From contig JBNGIQ010009390.1 in the NCBI GenBank assembly GCA_049999765.1, positions 120,327-184,326 on the forward strand: DNA of 64,000 nt, given 5' to 3'. The translations under genes and the position numbers were made by a program. The notes beneath the pieces were generated by a model. It ran no database searches. It saw only the letters and a list, made by a program, of their open reading frames with translations, and had not been told where the DNA came from. Within the stretch, counting starts at the first letter, position 1. Each line of letters begins with the position of its first letter. This DNA is from Phaeoceros laevis. Lineage: Eukaryota; Anthocerotophyta; Anthocerotopsida; Notothyladales. Below are positions 22,695-32,242 of this stretch, in pieces.

Positions 22695-22775
22695 AGCTAC
22701 CACAAAGTGCAGGCAGTGCAGGCGAGGGGGCGTAATAAAGCCCATTATGAGATGATCGGTCTGGACACGCTGTAC

Positions 22776-23010
22776 AGTATTTACGCTTCGTCAGAAGCGT
22801 CAAGTTACTCCTCTTGTCAGCAAGCGTTAGAAATTCGGGCACGAACACGTAAGCACCAACAAGGCACTTACGGCTGTGTTCAATGTGGATGAATAGATCT
22901 ATCAGTATTTACGCTTCGTCAGAAGCGTCACAAGTTACTCCTGTCAGCAAGCGTTAGAAATTTGGGCACAAACACATAAGCACCAAGGCACTGACGGCTG
23001 TGTTCAATTT
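22776..23010. repeat. Tandem duplication (~133-bp period) upstream of paralog 2
   Basis: Two copies begin cagtatttacgcttcgtcag at 22776 and 22909 and continue through gcaagcgttagaaat and gctgtgttcaat. Each contains the perfect palindrome acgcttcgtcagaagcgt. The array lies 80 bp upstream of the chosen start of the minus-strand gene and is plausibly in its promoter. Confidence 0.85.
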
Positions 23011-23563
23011 GTGTTTCTGAATGGATCTATCATGGATTAGGACTGTTGTCTGCATCAGGCTATCAGCTATTCAACGGTTTCACTGCGGCACAAGACAATT
23101 GGTTTGTCAGCACAACATCATGCAGAGTATTGGCTGGACTCAATCGAGCCTTCCGGCTTCAGCTCAACAGATGTCAAAGAGAAGGACATCACTTTCTAGT
23201 GCAAATGGTCAAATGAGGCCAGACAAGTTTGGCCGAGAACAAGCAGAATGGTGCCACTGCACATGAATTGGGTATAGTTTGGGACCTGTAGCATAACCTC
23301 CGTATGCCCTGCAGTGGTTTTCAGAGGCTATGCTGTTCTAGCTATGCATCCAAAGGTGTTTGCACCCAAAGACCTGCAGTACACACCTGCCAGCCAAGCC
23401 ACCTTTCAAGTGTCTTCTTACCCTGGAAATTAGATGAATTTGGTGTCCTTGCTACACAATCCGGATAGGTGGGCTGAATCAGCAACCGCACCTGCTTCCA
23501 GGAGGCAAGCTTGCTGCCTGCATGGCTCCTAATCAAATGGTCTTCCACTGCGTGGATGCTACC
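23011..23563. other. Intergenic DNA
   Basis: I see no supported gene. The right-hand part should hold the 3' UTR of the RPS5 gene on the minus strand. Confidence 0.4.
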
Positions 23564-25075
23564 CTACTTCCACAACTCTTCCATTGGGATTCCCCGGTCT
23601 CTTGCTACATCCCTGAATTGCTTCATGCTGGACACAGCTTCAATAACAGCGCGGGCATTGTTGAGAGGATTTTTACTGCCAATTTCCTTTCCCAGAGCGT
23701 TCTCCACTCCCGCCATCTCCAACACCACTCTGACAGATCCTCCGGCAATAACCCCAGTACCAATAGCAGCTGGTCGCAGCATAACCTTGGCAGCCCCATA
23801 ACGACCATCGGCTCTGGCGTTCCATAACATTTGTCAGCTAAGTACGAACACTCAAAGCAGCACAAGTAGAAGACAAAAACACTGGCTCCAACCTAAAACT
23901 GGCAACCTCCTGCACACTGGGACATGGAATAGACGCAAAGTAGCTGCATTGTCCAGACAGCAAGGACTGCAGCAAATGCTCAACGCGACACTAGCTCAGG
24001 GACCACAGGCTGCCAGGTTGCTAGACGTCACCTGTGGGGGAATGTGAGATACTTGGTCATCGGAACATTGATCAGGTGCCTCTTGGCATCAGCAGCTGAC
24101 TTCTGCACAGCAGCAATGACCTCCTTGGCCTTGCCCACACCCACTCCAACTCTGCCCTTCTTGTCCCCGATCACCACAACAGCGCGGAACGAGAGCTGCT
24201 TGCCTCCCTTGACCACCTTGGTCACCCTCCTAATCTGAACCACACGCTCCTCAAACTCCTTCGGCCCCCGACCACCTCTCCCGCCCCGCTCCCTGTCGTC
24301 ATCTCCNNNNNNNNNNNNNNNNNNNNNNNNNNNNNNNNNNNNNNNNNNNNNNNNNNNNNNNNNNNNNNNNNNNNNNNNNNNNNNNNNNNNNNNNNNNNNN
24401 NNNNNNNNNNNNNNNNNNNNNNNNNNNNNNNNNNNNNNNNNNNNNNNNNNNNNNNNNNNNNNNNNNNNNNNNNNNNNNNNNNNNNNNNNNNNNNNNNNNN
24501 NNNNNNNNNNNNNNNNNNNNNNNNNNNNNNNNNNNNNNNNNNNNNNNNNNNNNNNNNNNNNNNNNNNNNNNNNNNNNNNNNNNNNNNNNNNNNNNNNNNN
24601 NNNNNNNNNNNNNNNNNNNNNNNNNNNNNNNNNNNNNNNNNNNNNNNNNNNNNNNNNNNNNNNNNNNNNNNNNNNNNNNNNNNNNNNNNNNNNNNNNNNN
24701 NNNNNNTCCCCTACCTCTCCTACCACGCCTCCCGCCACCCTCCTCGTCATCGTCCTGCCCGAACTCCTTCTCCCGGTCAGACTTCCCCGCCCCGCCGAAC
24801 GCTGGCCCGTAGAGTGCCTGGTAAGCTGCCTCAATCTCCTCCTGCGACTCCTCCGGCTCGTCCAGTAGAATGGCTACAGGCGACAGACGCAAAGAGGAAG
24901 CAAATGGCTTGATTTGAGGCCGCCTCTTGCACAGCAGCAAGGGCTTGGCTCCCCACAGACTGCTGGAGAGCGAGACAGCTGAGGAGGTCGAAGGAGATGC
25001 CGCCTGCGCGCCCGAGGCCACACGGCACGCAGACGGCACGCACGGCGCCACATTCATCACGGCGGCCATGGCCAT
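23564..25075 (-). CDS. RPS5: Chloroplast 30S ribosomal protein S5 (nuclear gene, gapped)
   Basis: Two exons on the minus strand, 25075-24032 and 23813-23564 (PH-R splice junction). The start [20 protein letters not shown] opens a Ser/Ala-rich transit peptide. A Glu-rich linker and a Gly/Arg/Asp-rich stretch follow, cut by a 400-base gap (24307-24706). The S5 N-terminal double-stranded-RNA-binding-like domain is intact ([36 protein letters not shown]), followed by [13 protein letters not shown]. Exon 2 carries the S5 C-terminal domain ([37 protein letters not shown]). S5 works in decoding accuracy and assembly of the small subunit. An in-frame ATG further upstream (25138) is less likely. Confidence 0.93.
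24307..24706. other. Assembly gap of 400 N inside RPS5
   Basis: A run of N lies between codons for Gly/Arg/Asp-rich sequence. The flanks show no obvious mutual overlap. The true length and frame of the RPS5 acidic, Gly-rich insert cannot be read. Confidence 0.99.
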
Positions 25076-25786
25076 CGCTCTCCTTTGCCCTTGTCTCCCC
25101 TGCAACCTGGATTCCTGTGAAGAAGATAAGGCAGACACTATTCACCCGCTTCGTTTTCCTCAAACTGATGAGTGAGGTCCTGAATTTTGTGTAGAGGTTT
25201 TTCTAAGCCATCCCCGTTAATTTAGTCCTGCAGGTATGCTAGTTAGGTTAGGTGGTTAGCTTGAACGTCGTTAGTCAGTGGTTCTGTGTGTTTGATTGCA
25301 AGTGTAATATGATGGGTGGCACTGAATATTGTGCAGGCTAGACTAACAGAGAAAGAGATCAATGATTGATGCCAAGTCTGGTGCTGGGGTGTGGCTCCAA
25401 CATTTACCTGCCTTAGTGAGTTCAGCCGATTGCCTCCTTGGCAAGTGTGAGTAGGAAGCAAATCTGTATACTGAAATTGCCATCGGATTCATTCTTCTGG
25501 TGTGAGCCTCGCAAATCCCAAGGGGTTACAGGATGTAGGGGCTAGGCGCAAACGGAGACCTAAATGCATGGGAGAGATGGATTCGAGACGATATCCTATG
25601 ACCAAAAACAAAGTTGGCGGTATCCAGTGCCCACCATCCACCTTCACAGACCGATGAGCATACAAAATTTTTCAGTATGGTCGGATTGTGTGGAAAGAAA
25701 CCTAGTGATCTTGAAGAAGTAGCATCTGTCATTCACGTGGAAAACAAAATGGTACAAAGTAATTTAACGGCCTTCCACAGAATCCA
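25076..25786. other. Intergenic DNA upstream of RPS5 and the tRNA
   Basis: No supported gene. The first part is the RPS5 promoter and 5' UTR. Confidence 0.4.
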
Positions 25787-25860
25787 GTCTGGGTGGTGTA
25801 GTTGGTCATCACGCTAGTCTCACACACTAGAGGTCCCCGGTTCGAACCCGGGCTCAGACA
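25787..25860 (+). tRNA. tRNA-Val (anticodon CAC)
   Basis: It folds as a cloverleaf. Acceptor GTCTGGG pairs with CTCAGAC (one G-T pair) and the discriminator base is A. The anticodon arm is CTAGT-CTCACAC-ACTAG with CAC at positions 34-36. The T arm is CCCGG-TTCGAAC-CCGGG. There is no intron. The internal A box is ggtgtagttgg and the B box is ggttcgaaccc. It closely resembles nuclear tRNA-Val(CAC) of other land plants. Confidence 0.96.
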
Positions 25861-26420
25861 CTACGTTGTCTCGACCACATTCTGATTGGCCAGATTTTGT
25901 GGTGGGCGATAAGTGGCTAGAGTCCCCGCGGGCTCAGACGCTTGGTCAAGTCTCCAAAGCCTTCTTTTGTTTCTCCATTTTCTTTTTGGGCCAGATTTTA
26001 TGGTGGCGACAGGTGGCTGCGACGTATATGCGCCACGTTGGAGCAAGCAGCTGTCTGCTTGTTCGCCCGCCGCGTGTACGAAGGACTCTGGCTAGCACAT
26101 CTCACGGCCGGGACGCAATCCTTTCAGGAGCACCTTAAAGAGGGCCTTGAAGTAACATTGAGCAGCCGCATTGCCTACTCACCAGTCCTCTCATTCACGA
26201 CCGTACATTGTCAGGTTCCCGCATTCCTTTGTCAAAACTTTCCACGCATTCCGCGGTCCCCAGCTTGAGATCCCTCCCGGGCAACACGTACGTTCCAACA
26301 GGCCAATTGCACAAGAAGCGTGTCGGCTTCCAGGGTCCCCCATTTCTTCTTGAAAGGAGTTGCTTCTCTGCTCGCTCAGCAGGCCCAGCTAGCTAGCCAG
26401 GTGCGCGCATCGAGTTCACG
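25861..26420. other. Downstream of tRNA: partial tRNA-like and ccagatttt repeats
   Basis: The sequence after the tRNA (ggctcagacac, gccagattttgtggtgg) recurs in altered form at 25918-26020 (gtccccgcgggctcagacg, gccagattttatggtgg), as if a unit including the tRNA 3' end were duplicated and trimmed. No gene is supported before 26421. Confidence 0.5.
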
Positions 26421-27061
26421 ATGGCCAGGACGAAGAGGACCAAGAAGCACGGTGCCACGGCAGCTGTGGCCAAGAACAAGGCCAGCAGTCCCAAGGTGAA
26501 GTGGACGGACATGCGGGCCGCCAGCTCGCAGCGGATGGCCACCATGAAGGCCAAACTCGGGGAGAAGATGGTGCATTGGGAGGCGTCCATGCTGCTGGCT
26601 TTCGCCAAGGTCCGCCACCCCGTTAATCCTGTGAAGCGGGTGGCAGCCAAGGAGAGGTCCAAGGAGATGCGGCATGCTGCCACTGGTACCTACTTACTTA
26701 CATGCTGCTGCCCAGTCTGAGACTGCTTGCCAGCTTTGCGTAGTTGCTGCTTTTGCTTTTCTGACCTCACCATGTCCTGTCCTGTCGAATTCGTCGACGG
26801 AAACATGAATTCCTGCTTGCAATCTTGAGAGAGATCTTTGACCAATATTTGGTTCACAATGTCCTGCTCACAATTTCTCTCTTTTCCATGAAAGGCATTT
26901 GCAAGCGCAGGACTTGCGATTCTGAACCCGTTTGTTCATACCTTGTCATGTCCGCAGAGAGGAGAAAGCAGCAGGTGGCTCTTGCTAAAACTGAAGCTTC
27001 TGGTAAACGGGCTCGCGTTCGTGAAAAGCGAGCCGTGCAGATGGACAATGTCCTGCACTGA
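26421..27061 (+). CDS. Small basic protein with an H3-tail-like N-terminus
   Basis: Two exons, 26421-26685 and 26958-27061 (GT-AG intron of 272 bp, phase 1), about 122 residues. It is Lys/Arg/Ala-rich throughout and predicted mostly helical. The first residues MARTKRTKKHG resemble the histone H3 tail start (ARTKQTARK), but the rest is not histone. A central WEASMLLAFAKVRHP stretch is the only hydrophobic part. The C-terminal exon is ERRKQQVALAKTEASGKRAR, then VREKRAVQ. A nuclear or nucleolar location is inferred from basicity only. I recognise no family. Confidence 0.65.
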
Positions 27062-28256
27062 GCTACCTAGTCCGGTGTTCAACTCTAACTTCAAGTTGTT
27101 CGCACCTGGTGAAAGCTGGTAGTTGCACTTGTGTCGGTGCAGACCCGTATATACATGTACAGAGTGACTTCTGTCTGGTGCTCCAAGTGTCCGATCCTCC
27201 AAGTTGAGGATAGCCTAAAGTGCTCTTTTGTTAGATTTCTGACCTGCCAGTCATGCTGTGGCCGAATTCGAACATCGTAGAAGGAGATTGTTTGTGCCAA
27301 TTCAATGTGAGATGTAAAGCCGCTTAATGATGTTGTACCCATTCTGCCATTGCAAGTATGTCTTCGTTGCTACTAGTCGACATATGGTACATTATTACGT
27401 CTATGCTGAGCTCGACACGCGTTATGCAAGCCCTAAGGCATGTTCCTCAATCCGACACGTTACTTAACTGGCTTATGATTCTCAATCAACCATATTTGTT
27501 TCATCACTGGTAAAAAGTGGTGAAAACTGTTTACAAGTTTACAATGTTACAAACATGGTAAAAATTGTTTTAAATCATGAGTAATTCTCAAAATGTTTTA
27601 CCATTCACCCCTACCACTCTTGGTCATTGGTTTTTTTTCATCCTTGCCATGTGGGCGTGGTCATTGCTTTGGTGGACGGCTCTGAATATTCCACTCCCCT
27701 TCTCCTCAGTCGTTATGTCCCGTGTCTTGGGTTAAAGTGTCCTAACAAAGTTTGAACTAGGGGGCATGGTTTGTTGCAGCTTAGGAGCTCAATTTTGTAT
27801 CAAATTTGTTATGCTATGGCTTGTTTGCGAGCTAGAAGTGGCTAGGCCTTCTCACTAAACCTCAGGCCACATATGTCGAGGACTACCAAAACCTCGTCGA
27901 AATACCTGGCGAGGTGTTCAATTCCCATGTGGAGTTGGCAAACACCATAACCATACTACCACTACTCAGGTTGCAGATGTCATAGTGCCGTGTTCTATCC
28001 ATTCTTAGAACTGACCCCCTTGAGATATCGATGGCCTTTTCTAAAATGTTTGCCCACGGCCTTTTCTCTAAGTGGCCATATGCATGGTTAGGTTGGAGAA
28101 TTTTCTAAAAAAAGATCAAGGTTCGAGCTGCCTTCCTGGCAGTTCAAAGCACGACACGACGGCAGGAAGGTGACTTTGCAAGTACCTACTCTGGTCGATC
28201 TCCGAAACCCATTCTATAGTACAAGACTAGGCTAGCGCTAGTGTAGAAGTGTAGAA
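27062..28256. other. Intergenic DNA, partly AT-rich
   Basis: No supported gene. The AT-rich stretch 27480-27610 has repeated gttta/gtaaaa words. The left end should carry the 3' UTR of the basic-protein gene and the right end the 3' UTR of the minus-strand expansin. Confidence 0.4.
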
Positions 28257-29575
28257 CTAGTAGGCGGCGGAGGCGATGTATGTGTTCCCAGCTGCCCAGT
28301 CTGCAGGTAGCACATTTTGAGCAACCAGGACCCGGTTGCCCAAACCGGAGGTTAGCCGAACGGACAATGCGCCGTGCAAATCGCCAGCCTTGTCGAACCC
28401 CCAGTTGGCTCCCCACTTGTGCCGCATCGGCTGCCAATCCGACTCCCCATCCTGCGCGCATCCACCATAAAGCGAGCTCCAATTAGTTCAAGCATCGCGC
28501 CATGCTCCTCTCTCCATACGCGATCCCACATTTGTCGCATTCATTCTGCTATCGAGGACTGCTTCTTGAGCAAATCTTTCTAAAGCCAGGCGACTACCTA
28601 CTACTGGGGGCTCACCTTGACTTCCACGGCGGAGAGGTCGCCCGGTCCGTCTTCATACTCGACGGTGAAGGCCAGCCAGAAGGGGTTGCTGCCTGCGTCG
28701 ACAGCGAAGGCCAAATTCTTGCCTGGGTAGGAGCATGGAACCCTGCCAGCGGCACACACACTTACGCCCAATTTCAGCTTCTCATCAATCAAGCAAACTT
28801 GTGAATCCAATAGCAGACATTCATTGAAGTTCATGTGTTGTTGTGACGCACCGTTTGAAGAGGAGGTCGATGACGCCCAGCGCTTGAAGCTCGGCAGCCT
28901 CGCCTTCCACGGCCAAGTTGCCGAACGCGGTGCCGCTGAGGTCGAAGTGGGGCTTGCCCACCCCGCACAGATCGCCTCCGGGGCAGATATCCGTCACCAC
29001 AACCGCCACCGGCTGGTCGCTGCAGGCGGCGTGGCTGGCGCTGGGGCATTTCACCTCGTAGCAGGAGCCGCATCCCAGCCCGTCGTTGTACAGCACCGAA
29101 CTCACTGCGGCGATGCTCTTGCCGTAGGTGCTGGCCAGCTCGCCGTACCCGCAAGCTCCCCCTGATCAGTCGACGGACATACATCGATCAAGCATACGTG
29201 AGAATGTGACATCTGTCAAGATTGCATTATCGTCCAGGATAGCTCGCTCACACTATTTCAGAACGACGTCGACATAGAAAGCCTGTTGACCACCAGCAAA
29301 ACCATGGGCTGAAATGCAAACAAAGGAGACGCGCGAGGAAATGACAGCCTAGCCTTACCGTCGGATCCCACACCGTCGGGCTCGCCGTACCAGGTCGCCT
29401 TGCAAGGCGACCACTCGGATTCGTAAAGACCCGACGCCGAAGAATTAGAATCCGATGCAGCAGAGAGATGTTGGAGCGGTCGAGCTGCGGAGACTATCAT
29501 GGGGACTGGGGTGAGACCACAAATCCAGACAGCCACAAACGCCCCTACGACAACTCTCAATTGCAACAACCCCAT
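28257..29575 (-). CDS. EXPB: Beta-expansin (minus strand)
   Basis: Four exons on the minus strand: 29575-29359, 29161-28852, 28742-28616 and 28451-28257, about 282 residues with the frame kept at every GT-AG junction. A hydrophobic signal peptide (LRVVVGAFVAVWICGL) is followed by the double-psi beta-barrel domain: ATWYGEPDGVGSDGGACGYG, LGCGSCYEVKC, VVVTDICPGG and the [10 protein letters not shown] catalytic-like motif. The C-terminal pollen-allergen-like domain follows (KRVPCSY, FWLAFTVEYEDG, WQPMRHKWGANW, LSVRLTS, VLPADW). Expansins are secreted and loosen cell walls without hydrolysis. It is transcribed away from the expansin at 30229. Confidence 0.92.
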
Positions 29576-30228
29576 ATCTGACTCTGGAGATGAAGGCAGA
29601 TGAAGGCAGGGAACTCCCAAGGTGTGCTTCTGAAGGAGGCAGGGATCGATAGAGGGCTACTGTACTGTACATACTCCGATCGCGAACCTCCATTTATAAA
29701 TGCGGACGACAAACTTTCCGTCATTCAAGCGGGCTTGCAATTTCCTGCATTAATCTTGCTTGTGTGAAAGATGTCGCAACAGATTGCGGTGGGCCCAAAA
29801 GCAGCATCGGACCATGGAGGGAGAGGAGGAACTCCGAGCCTAGGCCTGCACCCCGAAAGCCTGGTCCGTAAACGGCTCCAGGCTCTGGTCCCGACAAGTC
29901 GGCGCGGAAAAAAGTTCCCGCGGAGCGCACCTTCCACATTATAAGCAGCCAGGCGATTGGTCTGAAGGCATTTTCGCATAAAACAGAAACAAAGCCCAAC
30001 TTCTCGCCCGCCAAGCCTCGGCGCCATCTCAACCAACCGATAGGTACCGCTAAATGCGAGGCTGAAAACATGCACCCCCGAGCCGAGCAGCTACAAATTG
30101 GAGCCTGGTGGAGCTCAGTTTCCATCACTTCCACAGCAATCCATCGCTCCTGCCGCTCTGCCCTCACCTGCAGACATCAGTTGCACAGCGCTCGCAAGCT
30201 TGCAATTAGTACTAGTTGGCTCCCTCCC
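29576..30228. promoter_or_regulatory. Shared 653-bp divergent promoter of two expansin genes
   Basis: The two beta-expansin start codons face away from each other across this segment. A TATA-like tttataaatg lies at about 29693-29702 for the minus-strand gene, and an attataagc at about 29938 is a weaker candidate for the plus-strand gene. An open frame crosses the region on the minus strand (30167-29721) but shows no domain and is not annotated as a gene. Confidence 0.55.
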
Positions 30229-31525
30229 ATGGCGTCGAGGCCCAGCACGGGAGCGTCGCTCGCTGTAGCCGTGAGCTGTGCTGTGCTGCTCTACAGCACG
30301 AGCATGGCCGGCTTCGTCTCTGCCGCCCGTCGTCTCACGCAGGCCGACGACGGCTGGCTGTCGAGCAGGGCCACCTACTACGGCGCTCCCGACGGCGACG
30401 GCACTGACGGTAAAATCCTACCACATGAGTTCACACAGTCTGAGAGAGGATCCTAGCCTGTTTCTGCTGTTCATTGATCGACCAAGGATTTGCTGTGTTC
30501 GCATAGATCTCATGAATGAATGTTGCGAGCATGAATTGCAGCCGGCAACTGTGGGTACGGCACTCTGACCGGGACGCCGTTCGGGAGCAACATCGCCGCT
30601 GGCAGCCCCGCGCTGTACCAGGACGGGCTCGGATGCGGAGCCTGCTTCCAGGTCAAGTGCAACTACGATGGCTGCGCCAGCTCGCCCACCCAGGTGGTGA
30701 TCACGGACCAGTGCCCCGGCGGGGAGTGGTGCGGCGGAGGGCAGACCCACTTCGACCTCAGCGGGACCGCCTTTGGCAATCTGGCCGTCGCCGGCAGGTC
30801 GTCGGACCTCTTCACCCGCGGCGTCCTCGACATTCAGTACAAACGGTGGGTGGCTCCCTCTTGCAGCCCTGGATTAGATGGGCTTGGGTAAACTTTCTTA
30901 CCTGCTTTGGCAATTGGAAGATGCATGGGTTTTCCGATTTTCTGATTTCAGCCGTCTGACACATCCGCGCATTGCTTGCTCGCCTGCAGGGTCCCTTGCT
31001 CTTATGACGTGGGCGTCACATTCGCTCTGGACGCGAACTGCAATCCCAACTGGCTGGCGTTTGTGGTCAAGTACCAAGGAGGAGATGGTGATTTGGAAAC
31101 AGTTGAAATCAAGGTACATTCAGTTGACGAAATTGACACATCCAAGTCGTTAAAATTCTTGTATTTTGTGTGGATTGAGCCGACCTGAACGCACGCATGC
31201 TTGTTTTGCGGGTTGCAGGATTCGTCGTCTGCCTGGCAGCAGATGAAGCATGGCTGGGGAGCGAGCTGGCAGTTCGACGGGGCTGGNNNNNNNNNNNNNN
31301 NNNNNNNNNNNNNNNNNNNNNNNNNNNNNNNNNNNNNNNNNNNNNNNNNNNNNNNNNNNNNNNNNNNNNNNNNNNNNNNNNNNNNNGCAGTTCGACGGGG
31401 CTGGAAGCCTTCACGGAGCGCTTTCGGTGCGACTCACCTCCAAAACTGGCGGCCAAGTGCTGGTAGCAGAAGGCGCCATCCCATCCAGCTGGACACCTGG
31501 CCAAGCATACTCGTCCCAAGTGTAG
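30229..31525 (+). CDS. EXPB: Beta-expansin (plus strand)
   Basis: Four exons: 30229-30409, 30542-30845, 30990-31113 and 31219-31525, with the same intron positions as the divergent neighbour. A signal peptide ([13 protein letters not shown]...) precedes the barrel domain: [52 protein letters not shown]. The C-terminal domain has [63 protein letters not shown] and IPSSWTPG. The last exon contains 100 N at 31287-31386, but the same 18 bases stand on both sides; collapsing them gives a continuous reading frame. Secreted cell-wall loosening protein. Confidence 0.92.
31287..31386. other. Assembly gap of 100 N, probably spurious
   Basis: The 18-mer gcagttcgacggggctgg ends at 31286 and starts again at 31387. 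Two contig ends overlap and were joined with a fixed 100-base spacer. Confidence 0.9.
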
Positions 31526-32242
31526 GTCAGCATAGAGTAAGACCTTAGCAGCATCCAAATTACAAGTGAGCTTGTAGGTCTCAACTTCACTGCATCCGGT
31601 GCATAAAGCACGCGAGATGTTCCTGTCTTGATTTAGGGACTGCATCCAGTGCATAAGGCACTCGAGATGGTTCTGTCTTGATTGAAAGGGCGTTACAATT
31701 TTAGGCGCTAATGGATTCCACTGCTATAAAGCAAAGTCTCACTTCACCTCTTAGAAACTTCGACCTGCCATGTGCAAATGTGTTTCGGTTTAACTGCCAT
31801 ATGCTAATTTGGCCTCCACTAGTCCGGTGTTCTACAGTAACTGTTCTTTAGACGTTGGTTAGGAGCTGAAAATTTTAGACTCTTGCATCACAGAAGGGAG
31901 CCTTTCAATTCCAACTGGTGACAGTACAGTTTCCTTGCTGTACATCAAGGGCTGCGATTTTTAAGGTCAATGCACAGCGGCATTGGCATACTCATGCAGC
32001 TAGTAGCTGCATCCGGTCCCCTGAAGGTCTCAAGCAAATTTCTCAGAACTCTACAAAGTGGCCGCTGCTACTTGCCTTTTCTCTCTAGGCAAAATGTTTC
32101 TTAGGCACAATGGAACTGTAGCCAACCTGCAGTGACAATGTCTGTTACACCAAAGCAAAGAGGAAAACGATGCACTTGTGTCACTACCCTTGCACTTCGC
32201 CTGTGGAAGAACCTTAGTTCTTCAAAATTTGGACCGACTTTC
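31526..32242. other. Intergenic DNA between expansin and F-box genes
   Basis: A short direct repeat of ctgcatccggtgcataa and ctgcatccagtgcataa lies at about 31592 and 31640. The right end (32185-32242) resembles the 3' flank of the F-box gene at 49363, so it belongs to the F-box duplication unit. No gene is supported. Confidence 0.45.

Noticed and set aside
22784-22801. Palindrome read as a heat-shock element (TTC...GAA)
   Set aside because: Spacing between TTC and GAA is four bases rather than two and there is no third unit, so it is not a standard element.
29721-30167. 148-codon open frame in the divergent expansin promoter
   Set aside because: It spans the expected promoter of both genes, has no domain, and its composition follows the GC-rich flank.
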